Shown piece by piece: positions 19,023 through 28,213 of a stretch of DNA of 64,000 bases (the stretch's first letter is position 1; each line of letters opens with the position of its first letter). Position numbers and translations under genes: made by a program. The notes under the pieces are model-generated. The model did no database searches. It was not told where the DNA came from and worked only from the letters and a program-made list of their open reading frames with translations. The stretch lies in the NCBI RefSeq assembly GCF_025244745.1, contig NZ_CP104213.1, positions 489,501-553,500 of the forward strand, given 5' to 3'. The DNA is from Deinococcus rubellus (GTDB taxonomy: Bacteria > Deinococcota > Deinococci > Deinococcales > Deinococcaceae).

Positions 19023-19105
19023 TGGCGCGGCTGGTGCCGGGCGGAAAGCGGGGACTGAAGCTGCGGCTGCTGGCCGTTCCCGGGTTCGTCCTCAAGGAGA
19101 ATTAG
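19022..19105 (+). CDS. 27-residue ORF overlapping both neighbours' translation signals
   Basis: ATG 19022 shares its A with the preceding TGA, and the frame (starting MARLVPGGKRGLKLRLLAVP) ends at TAG 19103-19105, one base before the next gene's ATG. The peptide is strongly basic and hydrophobic. The AAGGAG of the next gene lies within it. Either it is a real small protein or its translation couples the two flanking genes. Confidence 0.4.
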   Translation: MARLVPGGKRGLKLRLLAVPGFVLKEN

Positions 19106-19106
19106 C

Positions 19107-21077
19107 ATGTCTTACCAGCAAGCGGTGCGCCAGCTCGGCGACCTCATTTCAGCGCGGGCGCTGGAGCGGCTGATCGAGAGCGCGGCGCAGGACCGCTCGC
19201 TACGCGCCGAGCAGCTCTCGCCCGCCCAGCTCGCCGATATTCTCAAGCGCGACGTATTTCGCCGCCTCCAACTGACGGTGCCTGCCTCGCTGGCCAAGCG
19301 CCGCATCGAGGAGGTACTGGCAGAGCTCGCCAGCTCGGCTCCGGCCACCCCGCTGATCCGGCCCGCCACCCCGACCCTCTTCGGCGACCCGGCGCTGGCA
19401 GAACGGGGCAAAGCAGATCGGGCGGAGCACGCCGCCCCTCAGCTTCCGGCGGCCACGCCCGAGCAGCGGGCGCAGGTCGTCCAGCTCGAAGACGCCCTCA
19501 AAACCTACGCGCTGTATTTCGACTGGCCGGAAGTCAAACGCCTGCGCGCCCTGAGCGTGGTGCTGCACGGCGAACTGGACGCGGGCAAGCCGCTGCCGGA
19601 CAAGCTGCTCTCCGAGGGCCAGGAGCTGCGTGAGACCCTGGCGGCGCGCCTGGCCGAAGCTCTGGTGATGCAGGAAAGCGATCTGGCCGAGCTGCGCGCC
19701 GGGTTTGGCCGCGTCGAGGGGGTGGGCGGTCCCAAGGTGCGCCGCCTCGGCGGCTTGCTCCAGAGCATCGAGGCGGCCCAGAATGAGGGCGCGCTGCTGC
19801 CCTCGGAAGTGGAGCGGGCCCGTGGCCTGACGATTGACCTGCGCAAGCTGGTGGCCTCATCGGTGGTGGGTTTGGCGGTGGACGGCTCCGCTCCGCAGGC
19901 CAGCGACGATGTGGTGCAGGAGATGCGCGAGATGGACCGCGTCCACGAGGTCCGGGCGCTCTCGGATCTCAGCCGCGAATTCGCTCCGCTGCTGCGCGTC
20001 GAGGCGGCCCTGAACCTGGAAGTGCAGGCCGCCAGAGAGCGCCTGGAAAGTGGTCACCTGGTCGGCGAGGAGCGTTTCGTGCGCCTGCGCGGCGACCTTG
20101 AGGCGGCCCAGGCGACCCAGCTCGACGCCCAGCAACTCGAACTCGGTGAGCTGGAAGCCCGGCTGGTGCAACTCGACGCCTCGCTGGGAGCGGTGCAGCA
20201 GGCCCAGCTCAGCGTTTCGGTGGCGCTGGGTCTACTGGCCTCGGGCAGCCTCGCCACCGACGAACTTCGCCTGCTCGCGCGCAGCCTGCCGGTGCTGGAG
20301 CGTGAAGGCGAGAGCGCCGAGGATGCCCTGGAAAGCCAGCGCGAGCTGCTGGAAATCGAGCAGGCGGCCCGCGATCTGCCGGTCATCGAGGGTCTTCAGG
20401 GTGATCTGTCGCAGGCGGCCCAGGCGCTGGAGCGCGGCGAGATGGCTGACCTCAGCGCCCTGTGGGCCGTGATTGACCAGCGCAAGGGCGCAGCGGCCCA
20501 GGAGCGCGAGGCCTACGACCTGCGGGCTCAGCAGGTGCTCGACGAATATGGCCGCTACCGTCATCTGGCGGGCGAGACGATCATGCGCCTGGGCCGCCTG
20601 GCCGATACCCTGCGCGCCCACCTCAAGCTCGGCAAGCTGTCCGCCGATGGCCGCGCCCACTACACCCAGGTATTGAGCGAGGCCGAGGCGCTGCTGAGTG
20701 AGGCCAGGGCCGAGTTTCAGGTGGCCCGCGAGGTCACCGCCCAGTTCGGCGAGGACGCCCTGACCGGCCTGCTCGATGCTCTGGGGCTCGACGAGGAACC
20801 GCAGCAGGAACTCATCACTGCTGCGCCGCTGCCGACAGGGCTGTGGGAGCTGCGCGGCGGTTCAGTCATACGCGGCGCGCCGGACCCGCAGGCGTGGTCA
20901 CTGGCCCGCCTGAGTGCCCAGCTCGCCGAACTGCCGCCGCCCATCGGGGACGCCGAGGTACACCTGAATACCCTGGACGGCGTCTGGTTGCTGGTGCCGT
21001 ATGTCGGCGGTCACCGGGCGGCCCAGGGCGCGAATATCGAGGACGCCCGAGCGCGCCTGAGTGCCTTTCCAGAATAA
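19107..21077 (+). CDS. large coiled-coil protein of unknown function
   Basis: A 656-residue soluble protein with no signal peptide or membrane helix. Most of it is heptad-like helical sequence rich in Leu, Glu, Ala and Gln (for example EALRGDLEAAQATQLDAQQLELGELEARL). The C-terminal 80 residues are more globular, with GLWELRGGSVIRGAPDPQAWSLARL and VWLLVPYVGGHR. AAGGAG lies 8 nt before the ATG. It is the last member of the tight gene row beginning at 16426, so it probably works with the Roadblock-type and exported membrane proteins, perhaps as a scaffold. I do not recognise a family. Confidence 0.75.
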   Translation: MSYQQAVRQLGDLISARALERLIESAAQDRSLRAEQLSPAQLADILKRDVFRRLQLTVPASLAKRRIEEVLAELASSAPATPLIRPATPTLFGDPALAERGKADRAEHAAPQLPAATPEQRAQVVQLEDALKTYALYFDWPEVKRLRALSVVLHGELDAGKPLPDKLLSEGQELRETLAARLAEALVMQESDLAELRAGFGRVEGVGGPKVRRLGGLLQSIEAAQNEGALLPSEVERARGLTIDLRKLVASSVVGLAVDGSAPQASDDVVQEMREMDRVHEVRALSDLSREFAPLLRVEAALNLEVQAARERLESGHLVGEERFVRLRGDLEAAQATQLDAQQLELGELEARLVQLDASLGAVQQAQLSVSVALGLLASGSLATDELRLLARSLPVLEREGESAEDALESQRELLEIEQAARDLPVIEGLQGDLSQAAQALERGEMADLSALWAVIDQRKGAAAQEREAYDLRAQQVLDEYGRYRHLAGETIMRLGRLADTLRAHLKLGKLSADGRAHYTQVLSEAEALLSEARAEFQVAREVTAQFGEDALTGLLDALGLDEEPQQELITAAPLPTGLWELRGGSVIRGAPDPQAWSLARLSAQLAELPPPIGDAEVHLNTLDGVWLLVPYVGGHRAAQGANIEDARARLSAFPE

Positions 21078-21101
21078 TTCTCAGCGGATATCATGCCCTC
21101 C

Positions 21102-21527
21102 ATGCAGCCAGGCCAGAGTCTTGAACTTGACAGCGACGCTGCCCAGCGGGCTTTCGGGGCTTCCCTCCTGCCTAGCTTGCCCGTCGGCACGGTGCTGTTT
21201 CTGGAGGGCGAACTCGGCGCGGGCAAGACCACGCTGACCCAGGGGCTGATCGCGGCGCTGGGCTTCGGCGGCCTGGTCAGCAGCCCCACCTACGCCCTGA
21301 TGCAGCTCTATCCCACGCCGCAGGGTCAGGTGCTGCACGTGGACGCCTACCGGGTGCGCCGCCCCCAGGAACTCTACGAGATGGACCTGGAGCGCCTGAC
21401 CGACGAGGCCCGCCTGAGCGTGATCGAATGGGGAGAGGCCTTCTACGACGATTTCCCCGACGCTTGGGTGCTGAAGCTGGAACACCTGGGCAGTGGGTTG
21501 GGGCGGCGGGTGACACGGCAGCGCTGA
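21102..21527 (+). CDS. tsaE: tRNA t6A biosynthesis ATPase TsaE
   Basis: About 141 residues. The P-loop GELGAGKTTL (residues 36-45), the SSPTYALMQLY switch, HVDAYRV and the VIEWGE motif identify TsaE (YjeE), which works with TsaB and TsaD to make threonylcarbamoyl-adenosine in tRNAs. Two ATGs are possible. The one at 21102 has TATCAT (21089-21094) 7 nt upstream and fits a leaderless start. The one at 21093 would add three residues and lies inside that -10 box. Confidence 0.93.
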   Translation: MQPGQSLELDSDAAQRAFGASLLPSLPVGTVLFLEGELGAGKTTLTQGLIAALGFGGLVSSPTYALMQLYPTPQGQVLHVDAYRVRRPQELYEMDLERLTDEARLSVIEWGEAFYDDFPDAWVLKLEHLGSGLGRRVTRQR

Positions 21528-21758
21528 CGGCCTAAGCCACTGGGTCAGGTCCTCTGGCTCCTTCTCAACCTTTCTTAAATCGAGCGGTCTTGCACTGAAT
21601 TGGGGTTGCCACTCACACCATACGGCCTCTTACGCTCTCTGGACCATTCTCGCTGCTCCAGTTTTCTTTTTGCAGGTCTGCCTGTCTGTCCATTCATCCA
21701 GCCGCAGCCATCAGGCTCTACATCTGGGCTGTTTGTTCAACAGTTCCAGAGGGGCAGT
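21528..21758. other. intergenic stretch before dead alcohol dehydrogenase
   Basis: These 231 nt hold the former promoter and leader of the downstream dehydrogenase. I see no confident -35/-10 pair and no RNA gene. Confidence 0.35.
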
Positions 21759-22964
21759 ATGAAAGCAGTGCTCTGGCACGGCATTGGTGATATTTGGCTC
21801 GACGATGTTCCCGAACCCTGGCTCAAGGAGAAGACGGACGCGGTGGTGCGGCTGACCGCCAGCGCCATCTGCGGCATGGACCTGCACTTCATTCGCGGCA
21901 CGATTCTCGGCCACGAGGGCGTGGGCGTGGTCGAGCAGGTCGGCGACGACGTGCGCAACTTTCTGCCGGGTGACCGGATGGTTATTCCGTCCACCATCTC
22001 CTGCGGCTCCTGTTCCCTGCCGGGAAGGCAACACCGCCCAGTGCGACAACGCCCAATCCCAACGGCCCCTCAGTAGGCATGGCCTTCTACAGCAACCCCA
22101 AGGACTCCGGCCCCTTTGGCGGCCTGTAAGCCGAGAAGGCCCGCATCGCCCACGCCAACAGCGGCCTGATCAAGTTGCCTGGTACTGTCAGCGACGATCA
22201 GGCCGTCCTGCTCTCCGACATTTTCCCTACCGCCTACTTTGGGACCGATGTTGCGGGTGTCAAGGAGGACAGCGTGGTGGTCGTGTTCGGCTGTGGGCCG
22301 TTGGGTCAGTTCGCCATCATCAGGGCCAGATTGCTGAGCGCGACCCGCATCATCGCGTTGGACTGGCTGCCAGACCGACTCGACATGGCCCAGCGCAACG
22401 GGGCTGAGACCGTCAATTTCGACACCGAAGACCCGGTGAAGGCCGTGCAACGCCTGACCAGCGGGGTGGGAGCCGACTCCGTGATTGACGTGGTGGGCAT
22501 CGACGCCCAGCACGCCTACAGCGGCCCGGCCAAGCCCGATGCCGAGCAGCTCAAGGCAGTTCAAGGCCCAGGTCTAGCAGAACGCCCCCGACGCCAAGCC
22601 CACCAAGGATGGTCAGTGGGTGCCCGGCGACGGCCTTTCGCAGGTGCTGGAGTGGGCAGTGGAAGTGGTCAAAAAGGCGGGGCAGATCGGGATCATCGGG
22701 GTGGACTCGCCCACCACGACCAGTTACCCCATTGGCAAGGCCATGAATAAGAACCTGACCCTCCGAATGGGCAACTGTGACCACCGTGCCTACATTCCCC
22801 GTCTTGTCAACATGGTGGCTGCTGGCGTGATTGATCCCACCAAAGTTCTGACCCAGGATGAGGGGACTCAGGACGCCATCAGCGCCTACAAGGCGTTCGA
22901 CAAGCGCCAGCCCGGCTGGATCAAGGTGGAGCTGGAGCCGCAGCAGGCCCGAAAGGAAGTCTGA
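21759..22964 (+). pseudogene. zinc-dependent alcohol dehydrogenase, multiply broken
   Basis: The ATG at 21759 follows GAGGGGC and starts MKAVLWHGIGDIWLDDVP. The zinc-site motif GHEGVGVVEQVG, the GDRMVIP segment, the structural CGSC...CREGNTAQCDNA region, the Rossmann GCGPLGQFAI and the C-terminal WVPGDGLSQVLEWAVEVVKKAGQIGIIGV can all be read, but across three frames. Frameshifts lie near 22016, 22056 and 22556. TAA at 22127-22129 and TAG at 22575-22577 replace probable Gln codons. The intact family member would be about 390-400 residues, close to the glutathione-independent formaldehyde dehydrogenase group. Confidence 0.88.
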
Positions 22965-22976
22965 ACATCTGAGGGT

Positions 22977-23035
22977 CGAAGGGTCTGGAGGGTGTCGTCT
23001 CCCAGATTCTTCGGCTTTTAACCTTCTTTTTAGTT
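22977..23035 (+). terminator. terminator after the alcohol dehydrogenase pseudogene
   Basis: CGAAG...CTTCG (22977-22981 with 23009-23013), with inner TCTGG/CCAGA pairing, is followed by GCTTTTAACCTTCTTTTT. Confidence 0.6.
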
Positions 23036-23224
23036 CCCCGTTGCCCGCGCTGCTGTGTGGCAGCCGATCTCGCTCTCGCCCTCAAGCAGCCCCCGCGCCG
23101 CAAGTTCGTGAAGTACTGCCGCGCAGTAAGTATGCAGCGTCTCGGCACTGGCCGCGCCCAGCGTCAGGGGAGAGAGGCCGAGGCGGCGGGCTTGCTCAGC
23201 CAGATAAAGTTCAAGATCACTCAC
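23030..23224 (-). CDS. small hypothetical protein, 64 residues
   Basis: The frame begins at GTG 23224 with SDLELYLAEQARRLGLSPL and has balanced amino-acid composition. TATGCT (23231-23236 on the plus-strand coordinates) lies 6 nt upstream, the leaderless geometry seen throughout the window. A second in-frame GTG at 23230 would abut the -10 box and is less likely. It sits just downstream of the terminator of the cytochrome operon. No family is recognised. Confidence 0.6.
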   Translation of the reverse strand: MSDLELYLAEQARRLGLSPLTLGAASAETLHTYCAAVLHELAARGLLEGESEIGCHTAARATGN

Positions 23225-23230
23225 CCTCAC

Positions 23231-23270
23231 AGCATAAAAGAAGGGCCGGACAAGTTACCCTGTCCGGCCC
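23231..23270 (-). terminator. terminator of cytochrome bc operon
   Basis: A perfect 10-bp stem, GGGCCGGACA with TGTCCGGCCC (23243-23252/23261-23270), is followed on the minus strand by TTCTTTTATG. Confidence 0.85.
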
Positions 23271-23287
23271 TCCTGATTTGAGTTGGT

Positions 23288-24589
23288 TTAATCGTCGGCG
23301 GCGGCGGCCTGCATCTCGCGCTCGTCGGCCTCACGCAGCTTGCGGATGCCGCGTACGATGCCGATCACCGCGAAGTAACTGATCACCGGCAGGGCAATCG
23401 CCAGAATCCACAGAATGATGTTGGCGTTGCTTTCTTGGAGGATGCCCGATTGCACCAGCTCAGGTCGGTAGCCTGCCACACTGAAGACCCCGATCATGAC
23501 AAAGAAGGCGATCCCGAGTCCCAGCCTCACCGGATAATCGGTGGGATTCTCGGCGTAGTACTGGTTCTCGCTGCTGCGGTCAATCAAAGGAATGGCGAAC
23601 AGCAAGCCGATGATGACGCCCGGCGTGACCAGCGCGCCGAAGAACTCGGCGTTGAACACCCCGCCCCACAGATTGAATTCCAGGCTGCCCGGCAGGATCG
23701 CCAGGATGCCGAAGACCCACAGCAGGTAAAAGTCCGGCTTGACGATGGGCGACTGGTTACTCGGCGGCCCGAAGACTTCGACGGGGTGCACCGGGATGAA
23801 GGCGGCGAACAGCATCACCAGGCCAGTGAAGACCAGCGCCAGCATCAGCATGATGGGGGTCTGCTGGGTGATCAGCGGCACGCCCACGATCTTCTTGTAG
23901 GCCAGCTCCTTGGCGTAGCGCGGCTGGGTGTGCTTCTGCTTGATCATCAGCAGCATGTGCGCGCCGGTCAGGGCCAGCAGGATGCCGGGGAGCAGCATGA
24001 TGTGGTAGCCGTAGACGCGCGAGATGATGCCGGGGCCGGGGAACTTGCCCGCAAAGGCGGCCTGGCCGACCCACTCGCCGATCCAGGGAATGCTCGAGGC
24101 GATGCCCACGACGACCTTGAGGGTGGTGAAGGCGAAGTTGTCGTAGGGCAGGCTGTAGCCGGTGACGGCGGTGAGCGCAGTGAAGATGATCAGCAGCAGG
24201 CCGATCCACCAGTTGATCTCGCGGGGCTTCTTGTAGGCTCCCGTGAAGTAGATGCGCATCATGTGCATCAGGCCCGCGCCCATCATCAGGTTGGCCATCC
24301 AGTGGTGCATCCGCCGCAGCATGTCGCCGAACGGCATGGCGTTGATGTTGATGGCGCTGGCCCAGGCAGCGGGCACCAGGTTGACCGAGGTGGGGTCGAG
24401 CGGGTTCTTGACCAGCACCGTGCTGGGTTCGTAGAACAGCGCCAGAATCGCGCCGGTCAGGATCAACACGATCAGCGAGAACAGCGTGATTTCACCCAGG
24501 AAGAAACTGTGGTGAACCGGAAAGGCTTTACGCAAAAACTTGTCGTTCAAACGCGAGATGTGAAGCCGTTCGTCGAGCCACTGGTTCAT
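23288..24589 (-). CDS. cytochrome b subunit of quinol:cytochrome c oxidoreductase
   Basis: A 433-residue membrane protein combining the b6-like N-terminal half and the subunit IV-like C-terminal half in one chain. Candidate haem ligands are H95/H96 and H109 in helix B and H196 and H211 in helix D. The helix D spacing (15 positions) matches cytochrome b6 rather than mitochondrial cytochrome b. The quinol-oxidation motif usually written PEWY reads PDFY here. Its ATG overlaps the Rieske stop (ATGA), so the two are translationally coupled. Confidence 0.92.
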   Translation of the reverse strand: MNQWLDERLHISRLNDKFLRKAFPVHHSFFLGEITLFSLIVLILTGAILALFYEPSTVLVKNPLDPTSVNLVPAAWASAININAMPFGDMLRRMHHWMANLMMGAGLMHMMRIYFTGAYKKPREINWWIGLLLIIFTALTAVTGYSLPYDNFAFTTLKVVVGIASSIPWIGEWVGQAAFAGKFPGPGIISRVYGYHIMLLPGILLALTGAHMLLMIKQKHTQPRYAKELAYKKIVGVPLITQQTPIMLMLALVFTGLVMLFAAFIPVHPVEVFGPPSNQSPIVKPDFYLLWVFGILAILPGSLEFNLWGGVFNAEFFGALVTPGVIIGLLFAIPLIDRSSENQYYAENPTDYPVRLGLGIAFFVMIGVFSVAGYRPELVQSGILQESNANIILWILAIALPVISYFAVIGIVRGIRKLREADEREMQAAAADD

Positions 24590-25239
24590 AGAGTCTTCGC
24601 CTCCTCAAGCAGCGCTTTCCAGTCGCTGTCCGTCAAGCCAAAATAGGGACCTTCCAGCGGCGCAGTGGCCATCACGCCGTCGCCGTCGAGTTTGATCGGG
24701 AGTTGCGGCAGCGGTTTGGGCGGTGGCCCGCCGATGACCTTACATCCCGCGCGCGGATCATACGCCCCGGAGTGACAGGGACACAGAATGGTTTCAGGCT
24801 TGGAGGCGTTGTCGCCCACCTGACAGCCGAGGTGCTGGCAAATGCCGCTGTAGGCGACCACGCCCTGATCGGTGCCCTTGAGGTCAGTGGGGGCCACCAG
24901 TTCGGCCACCGGGAACTTGTAGATGATCAGCAGGTTGTTGGGTTCGTCCTTCTTGATGACGGTGTTGCCCTTGTTGTCCTTGCCCTGCGGCCAGGCGCGG
25001 GTGATCTTGTCGTTGAGGTCGGCCACCTTGATCGGCAGGCCGTTGTTGGGGCCTTCGGCATGCACCAGGATGTCGCCGTCCACGGCAGGCAACTTGGCAA
25101 AGGTGATGCGGTTGGGGGGGCGCACTCCGGCCAGCGCCGTCACCAAGCCGAGGCCGCCCACGGCTCCAGCGGTGCCGAGCGCCACATTGATGAACTTGCG
25201 CCGGGAAATTTCAGGGTCTGCACGTCTGTACTTGGTCAT
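24586..25239 (-). CDS. Rieske iron-sulfur protein
   Basis: A 217-residue membrane-anchored protein. A twin-arginine signal ([11 protein letters not shown], residues 12-22) precedes the hydrophobic anchor. The 2Fe-2S cluster ligands are C134 and H136 (CQHLGC) and C153 and H156 (CPCHSG), with the disulfide pair C139/C155. It takes electrons from quinol at the Qo site and passes them to the c-type cytochrome. ATG 25239 is chosen because GGTGA lies just upstream and the Tat motif is then close to the N-terminus. An in-frame upstream start would overlap the cytochrome c gene. Confidence 0.93.
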   Translation of the reverse strand: MTKYRRADPEISRRKFINVALGTAGAVGGLGLVTALAGVRPPNRITFAKLPAVDGDILVHAEGPNNGLPIKVADLNDKITRAWPQGKDNKGNTVIKKDEPNNLLIIYKFPVAELVAPTDLKGTDQGVVAYSGICQHLGCQVGDNASKPETILCPCHSGAYDPRAGCKVIGGPPPKPLPQLPIKLDGDGVMATAPLEGPYFGLTDSDWKALLEEAKTL

Positions 25240-25270
25240 AAGTTTTTCACCATGCCCGCGGCAACCCCGC

Positions 25271-26158
25271 TTACCACGGGAACTCACCGCTGGAGTCTTC
25301 GATCAGCACTTCGCTGTCCATGAAGTATTTCTTGTAAAGGCCTGCCGCCACGCCCAGCAGGAGGACGACCATCGCCGAATAAAAGCCTTCTGCCGTCACA
25401 TCGGGTTTGACGATCGGGTCGGCGGACCACCCGGCCAGGTCAACCAGAATCTGGCGGGCGAACAGCACCCCGAACACCATGACGCCGATCAATGTGGCCA
25501 TCATCGCCAGCATCGAGAGCGGTGAGCTGCGGGTCTTGTGAATGCCGGGCTTGAGTTCCTGTCCCTCGGCCCAGACGCTGTACAGGCCGATGATGCCGTA
25601 GGTCAGGCACAGCAGCATGAAGGTGACGAGCGTGATTTCCGGCAGCTTGATCTCTTCGGGCACGAAGCGCGAGCGGTTCTTGAGCACATCGGGGCTGATG
25701 GTGCTGGCGGCGGCGGCGACCACGGCAGGCGTCACGAGCGGCGGGGTGGCCTTGTTACCCCAGGAGTTGAGCACGTAGTTGGTCACGGCGTAGATCTCTT
25801 TGTCGCTGAGCTTGCCCTGATAGGCGGGCATCACCCCTTTACCGTTGACCACGCGGGTATGGACCAGCACCGGGTCCTGCAAAATGACTTCCTGTCCGGC
25901 CAGCTTCGGGCCCACGCCGCCCTGCCCGTTGAGGCCGTGACAGCCTGCACAGGCTCCGGCTCCCTCGGCAGCGTTGCCCTGGGTAAAGATCGCCTTGCCC
26001 AGCACAGGCCAGTCCTTGGCTGCTGCCGCACTGAGGGCCGGATCAATCTTGACCGGCTCAGGGGCAGTTTCCTGGTTGAATAAAAAGAGAAGCGTAATCC
26101 ACATAATCGCCGCGAGTACAATCGCGACCGAGGGCATCACTGCGTCGTTCCGTTCCAC
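25271..26158 (-). CDS. membrane-anchored cytochrome c of the bc complex
   Basis: A 295-residue protein. One membrane anchor (about residues 9-28) is followed by a mono-haem cytochrome c domain with C70-A-G-C73-H74 and axial ligand M110 (GVMPAY). Three more hydrophobic segments follow (about 178-290), an unusual C-terminal membrane extension. It is the first gene of the cytochrome c-Rieske-cytochrome b operon and is expected to accept electrons from the Rieske protein. The GTG start has GGGAG upstream. Confidence 0.88.
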   Translation of the reverse strand: MERNDAVMPSVAIVLAAIMWITLLFLFNQETAPEPVKIDPALSAAAAKDWPVLGKAIFTQGNAAEGAGACAGCHGLNGQGGVGPKLAGQEVILQDPVLVHTRVVNGKGVMPAYQGKLSDKEIYAVTNYVLNSWGNKATPPLVTPAVVAAAASTISPDVLKNRSRFVPEEIKLPEITLVTFMLLCLTYGIIGLYSVWAEGQELKPGIHKTRSSPLSMLAMMATLIGVMVFGVLFARQILVDLAGWSADPIVKPDVTAEGFYSAMVVLLLGVAAGLYKKYFMDSEVLIEDSSGEFPW

Positions 26159-26223
26159 GTTCTTTCTCCCTCATGCGTGAAGTGACGCTGACTGCGCCGC
26201 GCTTTTTTCCTAAATCCGCGCCC

Positions 26224-26251
26224 AGCATACCACGCCCGCACTGGCCCCAAG
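26224..26251 (-). promoter_or_regulatory. promoter of cytochrome bc operon
   Basis: On the minus strand CTTGGG (26246-26251) and TATGCT (26224-26229, preceded by TGG as an extended -10) are 16 nt apart. The start codon is about 65 nt downstream. Confidence 0.5.
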
Positions 26252-26347
26252 AGCGCTGGCAACGCGCCCAGTCGAGTTTTCCACTGAAGCGGGGCACCCA
26301 GAACGGCGCGACTTGGCGTCCACTCAATGTATGTAAAAATGAGTGGT

Positions 26348-27211
26348 CTAAATGTCCCCGCCCACCCACTCATAAACCCCGCCGAGTGCGGCCAGGAGCG
26401 GGTAAAGCGTATCCGAGAGCGCAATCGCGTCGCGGTTGTCGGGGTGCCCGGTCAGGTCGCTGCCGCCCCGGCTGAGCAGGGCCACGCACAGCCCGCTGGG
26501 AAGCAGCAGCAGGCCGACATCGTGATGCACGCCGCTGAGTTCGCCGCTCTTGGTATATGTCGGGTAGAGGGGTTCGCCCTGGGCGTCTTTCGGCATCGGG
26601 CGGGCCAGAATGTCGCGGTACTGCTGGCGGCCCAGAATTGAGAGGGCCAGTTCACGGTGAACCGAGTCCAGTCGCTTGCCGTTCCACAACCCCAGCAGCA
26701 ACCGGGCCTGCTCAGAGGCTGTGGTGCGGTTGCGCTCTCCCCGGCGCTGGGCTGGGTTGTGCTGACCGGGCGGTAGTTGCAGCTTGCCGATGAGCCGGGT
26801 GTGGGGGCAGCCCTGCTCGTCCAGCCAGGCGTTCACCGCCTCCACCCCCAGACGCCCGATCACCAGATTGGTGGCGGTGTTGTCGCTCACGATGATCATC
26901 AGCGTCAGCAGATCTTGCAGGCTGGGCCGCAGCCCCGCACCGAGTTCATGCAGCACACCCGCTCCGTTCACCTGGTCCTCGGCGTGCAGCTCGAAACGTT
27001 CCTTCAGGTTGAGTTCTCCCGACTGAATCCGCTCCAGCGCCAGTAGCAGCAGCGGCACCTTGATGGTGCTGGCCGCTGGAAACACCGTGTCGGCGTTGAG
27101 CGTCGCCAAGAGCTGCCCGTCCAGCGTGCTGACGTGCAGTCCCACCTCGCCGGGATACCCCTGGGCGCGGAGTTGCTCCAAAAAGACCTGACCGCGCTCC
27201 TTGGGCGTCAC
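26348..27211 (-). CDS. class A beta-lactamase-like serine hydrolase, no signal peptide
   Basis: A 287-residue protein with the penicillin-recognising fold motifs S48-T-I-K51, S109-D-N111 and K221-S-G223. E159 lies in the omega-loop position (GERNRTTASEQA). It lacks any export signal, unlike true secreted beta-lactamases. KSG replaces KTG. Its GTG overlaps the stop of the small Cys-rich ORF (GTGA). It may be a cytoplasmic peptidase or esterase rather than a resistance enzyme. The substrate is unknown. Confidence 0.75.
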   Translation of the reverse strand: MTPKERGQVFLEQLRAQGYPGEVGLHVSTLDGQLLATLNADTVFPAASTIKVPLLLLALERIQSGELNLKERFELHAEDQVNGAGVLHELGAGLRPSLQDLLTLMIIVSDNTATNLVIGRLGVEAVNAWLDEQGCPHTRLIGKLQLPPGQHNPAQRRGERNRTTASEQARLLLGLWNGKRLDSVHRELALSILGRQQYRDILARPMPKDAQGEPLYPTYTKSGELSGVHHDVGLLLLPSGLCVALLSRGGSDLTGHPDNRDAIALSDTLYPLLAALGGVYEWVGGDI

Positions 27212-27450
27212 GTCAGCTTCAGGGAGGCCAGCGCGGCGAACGGATGGGCCGTGCCCTGCGGCCTGAGTGTGCAGAAGTCTGGCCCGCCGTCCGGCGTGAC
27301 CCGGTGCGGGCAGTCAGGGCATTCAGGGAAGGTGAGGTCGGTGTAGGCCAGGTCCGGCTCGGCGGAGGTGAGTGCCCAGGTGCGGGCGCAACCGGCCCGG
27401 TACGTTTGGACGGTGGGACGCGCGGCACGCGGGCTGGGTGTTCTACTCAA
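27208..27450 (-). CDS. small Cys-motif protein, 80 residues
   Basis: The frame runs from TTG 27450, inside the end of the response regulator gene, to a TGA that overlaps the GTG of the serine hydrolase. The central segment [20 protein letters not shown] carries three cysteines in a zinc-ribbon-like spacing. The overlaps at both ends suggest a real coupled gene. The TTG start has no good Shine-Dalgarno, so the true start could differ. Confidence 0.45.
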   Translation of the reverse strand: MSRTPSPRAARPTVQTYRAGCARTWALTSAEPDLAYTDLTFPECPDCPHRVTPDGGPDFCTLRPQGTAHPFAALASLKLT

Positions 27451-28087
27451 GGTTGGCGATGCCTTCCCGAATGGCGTAGAGCGCGGCCTGGGTGCGGTTG
27501 TTGAGTTGCAACTTGGTGAAAATTTCCGAGAGTCTGTTGCGGACCGTCTTCTCGGAGATGTCGAGCCGCAGGGCGATCTCCTGGTTGGAAAAGCCCTGGG
27601 CCAGCAGCTTGAGGATCATGGTCTCGCGCTCGTTGAGGTCGGCGTGCTTGCCGCTGGGCAGCACCTCGCGCTTGTCACGGAAATCATCCAGCACATTCTG
27701 GGCCATGTCGGGGTCGAGCAGGGCTTCACCGCCCGCGACGCGCACGATGGCGTCAATCAGGGTGGCGGCGTCGGCGTCCTTGAGGATGTAACCGCGCGCT
27801 CCGGCCTTGACCGCCTCGAACACGTACCGGTCCTGGCGGTACATGGTGATGATGATGACGCGGGCGTTGGCGTCGATTTCCAGAATGTTCTGGGTGGCCT
27901 TGACGCCGTCGAGTTCCGGCATCTGGATGTCCATCAGGATCACGTCGGGGTGCGTCTCGGCAGCGTAGCGAATGGCCTCGCGTCCGTTGGCGGCTTCTCC
28001 GATGACGCGCATCCCCTCACTTTCCAGAAGGCTTCGTAACCCCTGGCGGAACAGGGCGTGGTCATCGGCCAGCAGCACACGAATCAT
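27443..28087 (-). CDS. NarL/FixJ-family response regulator
   Basis: A 214-residue protein. The receiver has D8-D9, phosphoacceptor D53 ([11 protein letters not shown]), T81 and the K in GYILKDA. The LuxR-type helix-turn-helix (about 150-205) reads [43 protein letters not shown]. It is the first gene of a three-gene overlapping row with a small Cys protein and a serine hydrolase, which may be regulated together. TAGACT (28094-28099) ends 6 nt before the ATG, indicating a leaderless mRNA. No sensor kinase is adjacent. Confidence 0.92.
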   Translation of the reverse strand: MIRVLLADDHALFRQGLRSLLESEGMRVIGEAANGREAIRYAAETHPDVILMDIQMPELDGVKATQNILEIDANARVIIITMYRQDRYVFEAVKAGARGYILKDADAATLIDAIVRVAGGEALLDPDMAQNVLDDFRDKREVLPSGKHADLNERETMILKLLAQGFSNQEIALRLDISEKTVRNRLSEIFTKLQLNNRTQAALYAIREGIANLE

Positions 28088-28093
28088 GCGTGC

Positions 28094-28099
28094 AGTCTA
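28094..28099 (-). promoter_or_regulatory. -10 box of leaderless NarL-type regulator gene
   Basis: On the minus strand TAGACT is separated by 6 nt from the ATG at 28087, with no Shine-Dalgarno. Confidence 0.6.
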
Positions 28100-28213
28100 C
28101 CCCCGCTTCGGCGTCGGCAGTGGGCCAAACGTTACAGGCCCGGCCCATACACAGAGGCGGCAGGCGGGCGGCTGTGAACCTCTTGCAAGACTCCTTGCCT
28201 TAAACTGTCCAGC

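Noticed and set aside
23435..24646. A 403-codon open frame opposite the cytochrome b gene
   Set aside because: It is dominated by Asp, Gln, His and Glu with no hydrophobic core, as expected of the complement of a membrane protein gene.
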